A stretch of 64,000 bases of DNA from Branchiostoma floridae (GCF_000003815.2 NC_049992.1:11999450-12063449), one strand, 5' to 3'. Shown: positions 37,879-48,020, numbered from the stretch's first letter. The notes: generated by a model from the sequence alone, not told the origin. Translations and numbers: made by a program.

Positions 37879-38435
37879 AAGATCAGATACAAATGAAACC
37901 CAAACTGATAGGTCCATTATGTTTAGTTGATGTTGTCAATTTCAGACTAGTTGATGCCGTGTCCCACATAGGAACAAAGAAATGGTGGCTTTATTTAATG
38001 ATTCAGGCCATCTGCCCATTACTGCATTAGAACATTTATCAAATGTATAGCGAAAGTAGATGACGAATATGTATAGAGAATTGTATTCAGCTCATAAACG
38101 GAGGCATGTCTGCTGATTTTGTTGAAATACAAAAACGTCAGTATTTAGGGAATCAAATCATATTTGCTAATGGGAAACCTTATGTGGCCAGTATGAAATT
38201 TTTTGAAGTTGTCAGTTACTGGAGTTGTATTAAAAGTTTGTATTTGACCAACCTGCTCTTAGAAAATTTCCTTGTTATTCTTTAGAGTTGGTTTTAGTAC
38301 CCCTGATATTGGATGCAAATTAATCTATTCTCTCAGGATCCAATATATGATGCTTTCCACCCCTTCCAATAAAGTACATGTTGTGAAAATATTGTCTGTA
38401 GAATTCTGAGAAAGTCTTTCTGATTCCCGTTCCAG

Positions 38436-38510
38436 AGTGAATTCCTGACTGTTGTTAGTCAGCGTGTCCGCAACATGAGGAAGAGGAACTTGATTCCGTA
38501 CGTGACTTAA
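38436..38510 (+). CDS. Variant tail exon V2
   Basis: Acceptor GTTCCAG. 24 residues, SEFLTVVSQRVRNMRK and end, stop TAA. Only a degenerate selector (ACTGATAGGTCCATT, 37905) precedes it. Confidence 0.8.
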   Translation, partial: SEFLTVVSQRVRNMRKRNLIPYVT

Positions 38511-38631
38511 GGGCACAGTTCCTTCTGCTAAACATAGCCCGGTGTTTCTAGATGAACTGGAAGAAAGACTTAAGTTTGTTACAAAATTAGACAGGTCAGT
38601 TAACTTAAGACTTTCATGATCTCCTTTCCAG

Positions 38632-38739
38632 AGCTTTTTAATGACTGATATTAGCCAACGAATCCGAAACTTGAGGAAAGAAATAAGGAGAAAGGGCCAG
38701 GATGGAGGAGGCAGTCTGTTGGAGTCGCTCTCAGGATAA
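38632..38739 (+). CDS. Variant tail exon V3
   Basis: Acceptor CTTTCCAG. 35 residues beginning SFLMTDISQRIRNLRK and ending in a Gly/Ser/Leu-rich, less basic stretch. No selector; intron after V2 only 121 bases. Confidence 0.78.
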   Translation, partial: SFLMTDISQRIRNLRKEIRRKGQDGGGSLLESLSG

Positions 38740-39135
38740 TGGATAACCTTGCAAGACTCCAGTCAAGATAGTTTAAGCACTCAGGGTTGAAGGGCTAGTT
38801 TCTAGTCTCATCTGAATGAACTCTGTGGTTAGTTGATAAAGATATCCTCCATCTAGAGTAGCAAGAAATATGTGTTGCTGACAGCAACAAGGGCCATTTA
38901 AGTAGATGATTTAAGCAGGTGCAATAATTTGAAACAAAGGAAACAAAAAATGATCAGTGTAATTTTCAGTATATTAGCGTTGATCTGTTACTACTTTAAA
39001 CTTATCAACAATTTTTGTATATTCTGACACATTTTAACATTTCTTAAATCTGGGCTTTTTGTAATAGCTTGTCTTTGAATAAATGTAAATGCAGGAAATA
39101 TAAACCCCTGAAGTTGTCTTAATTTGCATCCACAG

Positions 39136-39216
39136 GCCTTATTTACGAGGACACTGAGTCAGTCCATCAGAGATAGCCGTTACAGATTGAGTAAGAAATT
39201 TCGCAAGTTCCCGTAG
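39136..39216 (+). CDS. Variant tail exon V4
   Basis: Acceptor ATCCACAG. 26 residues, ALFTRTLSQSIRDSRY then LSKKFRKFP, stop TAG. A strong donor-like AAA|GTAAGTG lies 12 bases after the stop, which would allow splicing to a shared 3' UTR exon. No selector. Confidence 0.78.
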   Translation, partial: ALFTRTLSQSIRDSRYRLSKKFRKFP

Positions 39217-39404
39217 GCTAAAGACAAAGTAAGTGTGCTTGGCAAATAGTAAAACTTTTAAGCATTGAGGTCACACTTCACTTCTGCATCTTCTGTTAGT
39301 GGATACACTTATTACACTATTTGCTAAATAAAGGTAGAACAAATGATATGTGCTGGCTGATGGGTTGGTATTGATAGGTGCATCGTTCTTTCATATGGTT
39401 TCAG

Positions 39405-39593
39405 AGAAGTTTCACAAACCAGGTCAGCAAACGCATCAGGCAGAAGAAGTGGAGGCAAAAGAAAGAGCCTGGGATTGACACCATTATGAAACTATCAGCA
39501 AAAATCTGGAAATTTGTTACTGTCCTGTTGACTTCTAAAGTTCAATCAACCAAGTGGTCAGAAATTCCTGCAAGCAATATATGTTTGACTTAA
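39405..39593 (+). CDS. Variant tail exon V5
   Basis: Acceptor GTTTCAG. 62 residues (long), RSFTNQVSKRIRQKKW then a less basic extension. Perfect selector at 39370, only 20 bases before the acceptor. Confidence 0.75.
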   Translation, partial: RSFTNQVSKRIRQKKWRQKKEPGIDTIMKLSAKIWKFVTVLLTSKVQSTKWSEIPASNICLT

Positions 39594-39708
39594 TATACAT
39601 TAGACACCATAAGGGACCAGTTAAATTTTTAGAATTATAAAAAAAGCTCCAGCTTTTAATATGCAAGACTTTTTCCTTCAAATTTTGTCCTTATTACATC
39701 TGTTACAG

Positions 39709-39810
39709 GATTTTGTCAAGAACTTGTCCAAGAATGTGAGCCAAAGAAGGTGGAGAGCAAAGAAAAAGTTTGGTATAAATGTTACAAAGAACAGACTTTT
39801 CAAGTTCTGA
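39709..39810 (+). CDS. Variant tail exon V6
   Basis: Acceptor GTTACAG. 33 residues, DFVKNLSKNVSQRRWR and a basic tail. One residue shorter before the conserved Phe than the others. No selector. Confidence 0.75.
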   Translation, partial: DFVKNLSKNVSQRRWRAKKKFGINVTKNRLFKF

Positions 39811-40213
39811 AATTGATAGACTTTTCTAGGGCTTAATGTCCTTGAAGTTTTGTATTGTCTGGTCAGATATCAGGTCATGCTGTCATTATTGATATAAAAT
39901 TGTAACTGGATGAGTCAGTTGGCATTTTCTGTTGGTTTGTCATATTTCACCATTATTTTAATGTAATGCTACAATACACAACTGTGTAAGATGGAACAGC
40001 GTACTTTTTGTATACTTACAAAAAATGTAAATCCCATCCATAGTATTGATGACATTGGTAGGTGCATCAATGACTGATTCAGATTGTTCTAGTATGTATT
40101 ATTTTTTAGCCATAAAAGACTTACTCAAAATTATCAATACAAAAAGTAGGCAGCTTCTGTTTATTATTATTATTATTACTACTACTACAGTTTATTATTT
40201 GCATATGTTGCAG

Positions 40214-40300
40214 CGGGATTTTGTTCTGAAGCTGAGCCAAACCATCAGATTCAGACGATGGAGTGACAAATACAAACCCTCCAGAAAGAAAAGATTTTAA
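40214..40300 (+). CDS. Variant tail exon V7
   Basis: Acceptor GTTGCAG. 28 residues, RDFVLKLSQTIRFRRW, ending PSRKKRF. Selector 40054 (A5 to G, still pairs as G-U). Confidence 0.8.
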   Translation, partial: RDFVLKLSQTIRFRRWSDKYKPSRKKRF

Positions 40301-40484
40301 GTTCATTTTAAGTTGCCTCAGTACAGAATACAACACATATTCCTATATTTGTGTGTCTGTGTTTTTTGCCTGTTAGTTTGGTGCAGAGCTACAGAAAGAT
40401 TGACACTTTGTGCTAAAATGAAATCATGGTCCGACAACCTTGCTTTCCAAAAATAAGTCAGTTAATGAACCTTTCTTTTTCCAG

Positions 40485-40553
40485 AGTTCCTTTACACGAA
40501 AACTGACCAAATCCCTGCAGCGCAGGAGGTACTACCTAAAGCACAACCGCTAG
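40485..40553 (+). CDS. Variant tail exon V8
   Basis: Acceptor TTTCCAG. 22 residues, SSFTRKLTKSLQRRRY then YLKHNR. No selector. Confidence 0.8.
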   Translation, partial: SSFTRKLTKSLQRRRYYLKHNR

Positions 40554-40872
40554 GAGTGGGGCTACTGAGAGAACTAATAGATCTATCCTGTATAGAGTTG
40601 ACATTGATAGGTGCATCAGACTAAGACTTGTCAGTTTCCGTTCTCATGTCATTAGACAGTCAGTTAATCAGTTGCCAGCGTTGTGTTCAATGGTTTCTAA
40701 TCAATATTATATGATAGAAGGGTATAGAATCACGAAAAAGTGTGTTCTATGTTTAGCAAATGAATAATCTGTTCTTCAACTGAATATTGACGGGTGCATC
40801 AGCATCTGTCTAATTCTTAATTCATGTTTTTCTTTGAAGATTTCAAATTTTTTTGTTCTCATTTTCTTTCAG

Positions 40873-40941
40873 AGTGCCTTCACACTGAAAATGAGCAAAA
40901 GCATTCGTCGTAAACGCTACCATTTGAAACACAATAAATAA
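40873..40941 (+). CDS. Variant tail exon V9
   Basis: Acceptor TTTCAG. 22 residues, SAFTLKMSKSIRRKRY then HLKHNK, stop TAA inside an AATAAATAAA run. Two selectors precede it (40603, 40786); an exon between them may have decayed. Confidence 0.82.
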   Translation, partial: SAFTLKMSKSIRRKRYHLKHNK

Positions 40942-41089
40942 ACGTGTTATTAACAGTGCGGCCTATTGTCTGGGTAGGACTTAATTGCAATATCAATGTC
41001 AAAACTGTTATGGAGGCACTTGTATGTCTGCAGTTCAGGTCTGAGACTTAAGTGGTCAAGTTTCATTTGACATTTTCTCGTCATTTCAG

Positions 41090-41191
41090 AGTAAGTTCTC
41101 GTTTGTACTGAGCAGACGTATGCGGTATGTACGGAAACTAGTGCGAGAAAGTCGACAACAACATCATGTAGCAAGGGAAGAGGAAACATGA
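41090..41191 (+). CDS. Variant tail exon V10
   Basis: Acceptor ATTTCAG. 33 residues, SKFSFVLSRRMRYVRK, then Arg/Gln/His-rich with an acidic end. No selector. Confidence 0.8.
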   Translation, partial: SKFSFVLSRRMRYVRKLVRESRQQHHVAREEET

Positions 41192-41554
41192 TATAACAAG
41201 AGTCCGAAATTGTTGCGTACGTTGTTGTGTAATGTGTATAATACTCCCCAACCTATGTTTACGAGATAAACCTAATATAAGCATATTATTGGTAAGGAGG
41301 AAAATTTACAATTTATTACCTAGTAAGGGTATAACATTTCGGTAGCATATATGTATTTTATAAGTCTGTTATATTATTTGTTAGGCTTAAAGGAACTTCC
41401 CTTCTCCCCCTCAGCTAACATTGGTAGGTGCACTTAAGTAGAAAATAGAGGCAATAATAGTAAATAATTGTATTTTTCCATTCCTTTCAATGACCTTCAA
41501 AGAATCTATTAAATGCTTCAACCAAAGGTTGATTTGACATTGTATTTTTTGCAG

Positions 41555-41638
41555 AGTCAGTTCTCAAGGAGATTGACTAAGACTTTACAAAACAGACGGT
41601 ACTACGAGAAACACTGTGTAAACCCAAAAGGCAGTTAG
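41555..41638 (+). CDS. Variant tail exon V11
   Basis: Acceptor TTTGCAG. 27 residues, SQFSRRLTKTLQNRRY then YEKH...NPKGS. Closest relatives are V12 and V13 (recent duplication, also shared upstream intron sequence). Selector 41420. Confidence 0.85.
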   Translation, partial: SQFSRRLTKTLQNRRYYEKHCVNPKGS

Positions 41639-41858
41639 TAGTGAATGGAGGTAGTAGACATGGTTTAGATTTTAGTTTGGAAGCATTGATGGGTGTATCA
41701 GTAGCAGGTGTTCATAGTTTTCTTTGAGTGGTGGAGTAAACAGCACAACTCCTACTATTGCCAATGTCAATAGAACGTTCTGTTGTCATTAAAAACCTTG
41801 TGGTATACGTCTAAGTATGTTTCAACCAAGGGTTCATTTGACATTCATATTTTTGCAG

Positions 41859-41942
41859 AATCACTTCACAAGGAGTTTGTCTAGGGCATTGGCAAACAGC
41901 CGATACTACAAGAAACGGTTTATTGACCCCAAAGGTAGTTAG
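41859..41942 (+). CDS. Variant tail exon V12
   Basis: Acceptor TTTGCAG. 27 residues, NHFTRSLSRALANSRY, ending DPKGS. Selector 41685 with two changes (A7 to G, C12 to T), both G-U compatible. Confidence 0.85.
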   Translation, partial: NHFTRSLSRALANSRYYKKRFIDPKGS

Positions 41943-42157
41943 TGGCTGGAGGTAGCAGACATGGTTCAAATGTCCATTTGGAAGCATAGATATGTGCATC
42001 AGCAGTAGCAGCCTTGTATCAAGTGTTAAATCATTTCTTTGGGTGGGGGAAGGCAGCACAACTTGTAGTGCACCTAGCAAGATCAACGTTCTGTTGTCAT
42101 TTAAAGTGTGGCATGTGTTTCAACCAAAGGTTCATTTTGACCTCTGTATTTTTGCAG

Positions 42158-42241
42158 ACTCAGTTCACTGGAAGGTTGTCTAAGACATTGGCAAACAGCC
42201 GGTACTACAAGAAACATGGTAAAAGTCCCAAAGGGAGTTAG
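42158..42241 (+). CDS. Variant tail exon V13
   Basis: Acceptor TTTGCAG. 27 residues, TQFTGRLSKTLANSRY, ending SPKGS. Selector 41986 carries two mismatches. Confidence 0.85.
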   Translation, partial: TQFTGRLSKTLANSRYYKKHGKSPKGS

Positions 42242-42358
42242 TGGCTAAAAGTGGTAAAATCTCAGTGTGGAAGCATTGATAGGTGCAACAATAGGTTTCT
42301 TTTAGTTGTGGAAAAGACAGCAGAACTTCTTATGTATAATCTCCATTTTCTGTTGCAG

Positions 42359-42430
42359 AGCATGTTCACAAAAAGGTTAAGCAAGTGTTTGAAAAATAAA
42401 CGGTATCGAGAAAGGTACCAAGAGAGATGA
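42359..42430 (+). CDS. Variant tail exon V14
   Basis: Acceptor GTTGCAG. 23 residues, SMFTKRLSKCLKNKRY then RERYQER. Selector 42275. Confidence 0.84.
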   Translation, partial: SMFTKRLSKCLKNKRYRERYQER

Positions 42431-42752
42431 AGTCAGGGGTGTTGAAGAGGTAATTATACCTTGCCTTGGGCCACTTGAGATTCAAAGGTAATTATTTTGC
42501 AAATGCCAAAAAAAAAACTTTTACACTTTGCTAACTGGCATTACTTACAGCTTTATGTGGCATTATAGAAAATAAACAAACAGGTACAATTGGCTTGACA
42601 TTGATTGGTGCATCTACAAGGGGAGATATTTCCATATTGTTTTGTTTCAACTCAAAGAAAGATAAAAACATTTTACATACATGTACACAGTTGCTGCAGC
42701 TTTCAGTAACCAGTAGTTTGAAAGGCTAATGTTCTCTGTGGTCCCTTTCCAG

Positions 42753-42875
42753 AGCAAGTTTTCCGCCCAAGTAAGCATGTTTCTCCGTCGCAAACGGTAC
42801 AAGACCAGGAAAGATGGTAAAGACATCCCCTGGCGCTGTGAAAGGAAAAGAATGTCATTTGGTGGGTTGTCATGA
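42753..42875 (+). CDS. Variant tail exon V15
   Basis: Acceptor TTTCCAG. 40 residues, SKFSAQVSMFLRRKRY and a mixed tail. Its TGA stop lies inside the next selector (42871). Own selector 42600. Confidence 0.8.
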   Translation, partial: SKFSAQVSMFLRRKRYKTRKDGKDIPWRCERKRMSFGGLS

Positions 42876-42966
42876 TAGGTGCATTGAGGGCACAGCAAAC
42901 GGTTTTTGATGATGAAGATTGTAGTTTTGTTATATTGATTCAGCTCTTTTCTTTGTCCCTTTCCAG

Positions 42967-43038
42967 AGCAAGTTTACACAGCAATTAAGTAAGTGCATCC
43001 GGTGGAAAAGATATGTGACAAAGAAGTATAAACCATAA
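42967..43038 (+). CDS. Variant tail exon V16
   Basis: Acceptor CCTTTCCAG. 23 residues, SKFTQQLSKCIRWKRY then VTKKYKP. Selector 42871, overlapping the stop of V15. Confidence 0.84.
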   Translation, partial: SKFTQQLSKCIRWKRYVTKKYKP

Positions 43039-43170
43039 GCACAGGACCTCACAACAATGGTTGAGATACCCCTCAATGGTTATATTGATAGGTGCATTAA
43101 TCTACCCAGTTTTGGACATCTAAGTTCTATGCATAGCTATGACAATTTTTTCATCTTGTATATTTTTCAG

Positions 43171-43242
43171 AGGCAATTCATAAAAAAAGTTAGCCAAAAA
43201 ATTAGGATGACCAGGTGGCGGGAGAAATTTAGTGACAAGTAA
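43171..43242 (+). CDS. Variant tail exon V17
   Basis: Acceptor TTTTTCAG. 23 residues, RQFIKKVSQKIRMTRW then REKFSDK. The TAA stop overlaps a donor-like CAA|GTAAGC. Selector 43084. Confidence 0.82.
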   Translation, partial: RQFIKKVSQKIRMTRWREKFSDK

Positions 43243-43721
43243 GCACTCCTCTGTGGCAGTAAGTACCAGACTAGGATATTGCCTGATTCTGTGAAAGGGA
43301 TATGACATTGTATGGGATACAACATTAAATACATTTGCAAGAGTTCCCTTTTGACCATCCTCAGTAGCATTGGTAGGTGCATTCCTTGAGAGATTTTGCT
43401 TCTTTGTTTGGTTTTTAAAACTAAAAGCATTTCATATGTCTCCAAACGTAACTACTGGCTTAATTTCCTTGTTTCCTCCTTCCTTCCACATTAGCTGATA
43501 TTACTTCACACACTTGCAATCGTTGCATTACAGTTGTGTTGATTCATTTCCCATTGAAGACATATAAAATAGATCTAAATGGTTGTCATTGCAGCAGTTT
43601 GGGGTTTGTCTGTATCTTTTGTAGATGTCCAAGTGCAAACCCTGCTCTTATGGATAGGCCCAATAGCTAGTCCACCTCTCAGAGTACCAGTTGTGTAGTC
43701 GGTGTTGTGTCTGTCTTTCAG

Positions 43722-43820
43722 CGCCACTTTGTGCAGCGGATGAGTCAGAGCATCCGACACAGGCGACACCACATCAGACACGGGGGCAGACGAAAGTCAG
43801 TGGGGCCCAAAAATGTTTAA
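43722..43820 (+). CDS. Variant tail exon V18
   Basis: Acceptor CTTTCAG. 32 residues, RHFVQRMSQSIRHRRH then HIRHGGRRKSVGP. Unusually His/Arg-rich. Selector 43369. Confidence 0.82.
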   Translation, partial: RHFVQRMSQSIRHRRHHIRHGGRRKSVGPKNV

Positions 43821-44199
43821 AGGAAAACTCCAGGAGAGCATGTATATCATGCATGTTACTGACTGGTCTGACTACATAGCACATCTTGACTTGCTAAATT
43901 ATGAAAACATGGTTCAGTTTGCCGTCATACAGATCGTGAATTTTGCCCATGGTTTGAACATTGACAGGTGCATTTAAAACCCAAGCATTATTGCCAAAGT
44001 GTCAACCTGCTTTGCAGCTAATAGATATTGTACGGTCATTTTGACCAAAACAGATTGTTACAGACGCCTAAAATATTAGAAAACACTCAGGAAGACCATA
44101 GCTGAGGTGGAACATAATGTGAAAGTTCTTAACATGGGATGTCACAGTTGGCAGTGGGTAATAGTATCTTACCAACGTTCTGCTGATGTTAAATTTCAG

Positions 44200-44280
44200 G
44201 GCGAGTTCAACATACAACTGAGTAACAGGCTGTGTCATTTGCGGAGAACAGACAGGGGAAAGGACCAAGGACATAAATAA
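44200..44280 (+). CDS. Variant tail exon V19
   Basis: Acceptor ATTTCAG. 26 residues, GEFNIQLSNRLCHLRR, ending KDQGHK. Selector 43960 (T6 to C). Confidence 0.82.
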   Translation, partial: GEFNIQLSNRLCHLRRTDRGKDQGHK

Positions 44281-44553
44281 CAAAACTATAGACCTGGCCA
44301 AATCTTCTATGGTCAACTTTAGGGATCATGTTGGTCAACACTGCCTCTCTTGTCCACCTACATGTATGAAATGAAATAAGCTGGCTAGGCAACCTAGTTG
44401 ATGTTTCATTTTTGAATACCTTACCTCAGCTAAACCATTGATAGGTGCATCCAAGTTAATTCAGTTATTCTCCTCCTGTCCATTATATGTAGTATCCTGA
44501 AGATTTGATTTTGAATGTTCCAAAGTACATCATTTGTAAACTCTTGCTTTCAG

Positions 44554-44646
44554 AGCTTATTTATGAAGCAAGTAAGCAACAGGATTTGTCACAACCGATG
44601 GGTGGTCAGAAACAAGAGGCCGGCTCGGATTGTTGTACCGCAGTGA
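44554..44646 (+). CDS. Variant tail exon V20
   Basis: Acceptor CTTTCAG. 30 residues, SLFMKQVSNRICHNRW, ending RPARIVVPQ. Selector 44437. Confidence 0.83.
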   Translation, partial: SLFMKQVSNRICHNRWVVRNKRPARIVVPQ

Positions 44647-44843
44647 TGAACACTTCTTTGCTCAAATAGAGTCGGAAAAAGGGCTGATATTAGACTGAAA
44701 ATATGACAGGGTTGGCTTCTGCACAGCATGATCATGCTCAGTGCTTGTCGTGTTGGTTTGTTGAGAGGATTCTGGCTTGGCTTTTTTTGTTATAAGGCTC
44801 TCATCACTTGAAAACCCTGACTCATTTTGTTTGGCCCATGTAG

Positions 44844-44936
44844 AGCAAATTCCAGAAACAAGTGAGCAACCGCATCTTCCACGAGCGACGTAAACAAAGG
44901 GGAAGGAAAGGAGATCTTGACTGGTACAGCCAATAG
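44844..44936 (+). CDS. Variant tail exon V21
   Basis: Acceptor CCCATGTAG. 30 residues, SKFQKQVSNRIFHERR, ending DLDWYSQ. No selector. Confidence 0.78.
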   Translation, partial: SKFQKQVSNRIFHERRKQRGRKGDLDWYSQ

Positions 44937-45085
44937 TAGCTGACAGGACCATCTTGTTCTTAGTGTTAACATTGATAGGTGCATCTGTAAGAAGTCATTA
45001 TGGCAGTCATATGTACATGAACTTCTGAAAATGTGAATATTTAAATAAAACTTGAGTTAATGAATTCTTATGGTTTGCTTTGCAG

Positions 45086-45169
45086 AAGGCATTCACATCT
45101 CAGCTTAGCAAGCGGTGTTGTAACATCAGATTCCAGTCAAAACTTAGAGCTAAAAAGTCTTGGCAGTAG
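45086..45169 (+). CDS. Variant tail exon V22
   Basis: Acceptor TTTGCAG. 27 residues, KAFTSQLSKRCCNIRF, ending RAKKSWQ. Selector 44971 (matches the docking site over 16 bases). Confidence 0.82.
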   Translation, partial: KAFTSQLSKRCCNIRFQSKLRAKKSWQ

Positions 45170-45335
45170 CTCTAGTTTGAAACAGGAGTCACGAGTGTTG
45201 TCGCTTTTCCTGAGAGGTTTAGCATTGATAGGTGCATTATAGTATGCAGTGCCCTTAACTAACTATGTAAATGACAGTCTATTGACTGACATAGCATCTG
45301 CCTTGTCTCCAACTTTTCTGACGTGTACGTTTCAG

Positions 45336-45419
45336 GATCGATTCCGTAACCAACTACGACAAAGGATCAGACATAACCGGTGGTTGTTAAAGAAGAAAAG
45401 ACTTGTTTGCCACTCTTAA
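45336..45419 (+). CDS. Variant tail exon V23
   Basis: Acceptor GTTTCAG. 27 residues, DRFRNQLRQRIRHNRW then LLKKKRLVCHS. Selector 45224. Confidence 0.84.
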   Translation, partial: DRFRNQLRQRIRHNRWLLKKKRLVCHS

Positions 45420-45671
45420 TCTTACCAATGACTCACTACTACTACTACTTAACATAGCAGAGTCCTTGTCCTTAACTCTTGTAACAACAACATTTATGTA
45501 AGTTCCTTGCATAGTTGCTCAGCATGTAGTGGTGACATTGATAGGTGCATTCAAAAGTTCCCTCTGTCAAATTCAAATTTCCGATTCTGTGGTGTAAAAC
45601 TAACGATTTATAGTTTAGTATGACTCAAGTAAGCTTGGTTGGTATTTGACTGTATGAATCTTGATTTCCAG

Positions 45672-45770
45672 AGTGGCTTTACCAAACAGGTTAGCCTCAG
45701 GTTGTGCCATGAGAGGTGGTACTATGGCAAGAGGAGGAATAGGCAAAAAGCACAAGAGTGGCCAATGTAG
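45672..45770 (+). CDS. Variant tail exon V24
   Basis: Acceptor TTTCCAG. 32 residues, SGFTKQVSLRLCHERW, then YYGKRRNRQK. Selector 45537. Confidence 0.84.
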   Translation, partial: SGFTKQVSLRLCHERWYYGKRRNRQKAQEWPM

Positions 45771-45927
45771 GAGGAAAGTGCATACCCCTTGTTTCATGCA
45801 TTAGTTATCACATCGATAGGTGCATCAAACTCTTATGGTACATTAAGATCTCGGTTAAATTTTGCAAATAAATTGAATCTGCTGTCTGCAACATTTTACA
45901 TAGCAAGATCTTTTTTTATTGTTTCAG

Positions 45928-46023
45928 GAAAGATTTTTAAAGCAGTTAAGGGATAGGATCAATCATGTGACCTGGATTTTAAAGAAAAGAAGGCTGAGAC
46001 AATCCCTGGTGTTACAGCACTGA
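45928..46023 (+). CDS. Variant tail exon V25
   Basis: Acceptor GTTTCAG. 31 residues, ERFLKQLRDRINHVTW then ILKKRRLRQ. Selector 45812 (T3 to C). Confidence 0.83.
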   Translation, partial: ERFLKQLRDRINHVTWILKKRRLRQSLVLQH

Positions 46024-46194
46024 GCTATAAACAGTTCCACACCTGCCTGATAAAACTTCAGCCTACACTCTACACTAAAGGGCTGGTATGCTTGTCCTGT
46101 TCAGCAGTGCATTGATAGGTGCAAGGGAATCAACAATACTGCTATAATCAAAAGGCACATGGAGTTAAACATAGAATATTAAGCAAGGTTGGCA

Positions 46195-46294
46195 NNNNNN
46201 NNNNNNNNNNNNNNNNNNNNNNNNNNNNNNNNNNNNNNNNNNNNNNNNNNNNNNNNNNNNNNNNNNNNNNNNNNNNNNNNNNNNNNNNNNNNNN
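46195..46294. other. Assembly gap inside the array
   Basis: Exactly 100 N, a conventional unknown-size gap, between the selector at 46111 and V26. More variant exons may be hidden here. Confidence 0.9.
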
Positions 46295-46314
46295 GAGTGA
46301 TTTTAAAGTGATTT

Positions 46315-46740
46315 TAAGATGTTAAGTTTTCACGCGCAAAAAAGTTTGAAATTTGCGCGTGAAACAATCTTCTTCAAAAAAGAGAAAATGAAGCTTCTAA
46401 AATGGAGAAAAGCCTCAAATTGTTACATTTTACAATATAAAACCTCATATGAGTAATTTTTCCATGTATTTCTGTCAAATTTAGGTGATTTTGAAATGTT
46501 CAAAATATGCAAATTAACCGATTCCCAAGGGATCTAAAAATTAGGGTTTTTTCAAACCCAAAATTCAGGTAACAGATGGGAAATTATATCATAGGTTCAA
46601 ATTTTTTTGCCTTAGAATTCCTTGCTGCACATTTTCTGACATATTTCAGGAACTTTATTTTTTCACGCGCAAATTTTTCACGCGCACGCGCATATTCTCC
46701 ACGCGCAGAAAACCCGTTCCCGGCAAATATTATGTTATTT
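46315..46740. repeat. Inserted repeat with CACGCGCAAA inverted motifs
   Basis: TTTTCACGCGCAAA near 46327 faces TTTGCGCGTGAAA near 46353, and CACGCGCAAATTTTTCACGC near 46667 repeats the motif. Unlike the rest of the array in composition, it probably is a transposable-element insertion next to the gap. Confidence 0.5.
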
Positions 46741-46765
46741 CAGTTGGGTTTACTTTCATTTTCAG

Positions 46766-46822
46766 GCTGGATTCCTAAAACAATTGCAGAAAAGGCTGTG
46801 GAAATTGCAGAACAAAGCCTAG
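46766..46822 (+). CDS. Variant tail exon V26
   Basis: Acceptor ATTTTCAG. Shortest tail, 18 residues, AGFLKQLQKRLWKLQN, stop TAG. Separated from its selector (46111) by the gap and an inserted repeat. Confidence 0.72.
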   Translation, partial: AGFLKQLQKRLWKLQNKA

Positions 46823-47194
46823 CTACATGTAAGATCAGGAATGATAGTTACTGGTAATGGGAATAATAGATCAGTGCTTTTGATTTGGATTATTCATCAG
46901 ATGATCTTAATAAAAAATGTGGATTCCTTGAGTACATAGTTTGCTAATTAACACAGCTCCTTGTATCTGGTGGATATTAAACACTTTCAGTTCCTCAGAC
47001 AGTTTTGCTGGTTCACAATAATAAAGGAGCCTTAAGTTGAACCCTATACTGACCAAACATGCAGACTGCCTTTTTTTAGTTCCATTGATAGGTGCATCAT
47101 ACTGGTAACTAACATGCTTTTCATGGCTTACTTCCTCTGGGTCTTAAAACCCAAACATACCCCAAAGTACCAATATTCATGACTTACTTTCCAG

Positions 47195-47293
47195 GGAAGG
47201 TTTCTTAAGCAACTTCAGCAAAGGATCCAGCATGTGAGGTGGTTACTCAAGAAAAGGGGGCATTTAGGGTATGCACGACATGATAGGACTTGA
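47195..47293 (+). CDS. Variant tail exon V27
   Basis: Acceptor TTTCCAG. 32 residues, GRFLKQLQQRIQHVRW, then LLKKRGHLGY and RHDRT. First member of the GHLGY subfamily. Selector 47084. Confidence 0.85.
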   Translation, partial: GRFLKQLQQRIQHVRWLLKKRGHLGYARHDRT

Positions 47294-47545
47294 GAAGTTT
47301 TCTTGTGCCTGGTTAGGAAAAGACTCCATTTATCAGTAGCCATCCTTCTATTGACAGTGCACTAGGTTAGCGTTATGTGCCATTCTAATAATTAGGAAGT
47401 GACTGCTATGTCCAATTCTTCAGTGGTAGTCTCTAACCCATTGATAGGTGCATCATGAAAAAACATTTAGTCTTATTTTATTCTTACTTACATCCAAATG
47501 CGGAACCAAATCTGTATCCCTAAGTTCATGTTCATACCTTTTCAG

Positions 47546-47644
47546 GAAAGGCTTATCAAGCAACTTCAAGATAGGATCAAGCATGTGAGGTGGTTGCTCA
47601 AGAAAAGGGGGCATTTAGGGTACAAGGGGCATGACAGGACCTAG
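47546..47644 (+). CDS. Variant tail exon V28
   Basis: Acceptor TTTTCAG. 32 residues, ERLIKQLQDRIKHVRW, then LLKKRGHLGYKGHDRT. Very close to V27. Selector 47440. Confidence 0.85.
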   Translation, partial: ERLIKQLQDRIKHVRWLLKKRGHLGYKGHDRT

Positions 47645-47876
47645 GGGAACAGTCTTGTCAGAAAAAAAAACAAGGGTAGCAGGGCCAAGTATCTTCAGTT
47701 GTAGTGTATTTGTAGATGGAGCCCATCTTATCTTTATCTAATGTGGCATTGCTGGCAGAAACTCCAATGGTGGGTGCATCATATTAACTGGCATCTCAAA
47801 GCTTCCCCAACAATATTTGAACTGGGACCAAACCTGCACCAAAATACCAATGTTTACAATAATGTTTTCCTTCCAG

Positions 47877-48020
47877 GACAAATTTGTCAAGCAACTTCAG
47901 ACCAGGATGTACAATGTCAGTGTCGCTCTCAAGAAAAGGAGTCATTTAGGATATAAGGGCCATGACCAGAAATTCATCTGTAGGAGGGTATGTTGTAGGA
48001 ACAACAACAATACTCCATAA
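47877..48020 (+). CDS. Variant tail exon V29
   Basis: Acceptor CTTCCAG. 47 residues, DKFVKQLQTRMYNVSV, then HLGYKGHDQK and CRRVCCRN. Selector 47766 degenerate (T2 to A, A5 to G, A7 to G). Confidence 0.83.
   Translation, partial: DKFVKQLQTRMYNVSVALKKRSHLGYKGHDQKFICRRVCCRNNNNTP

Noticed and set aside
46576-46857. 93-codon plus-strand ORF over V26.
   Set aside because: A different frame from V26, running through the repeat insertion.
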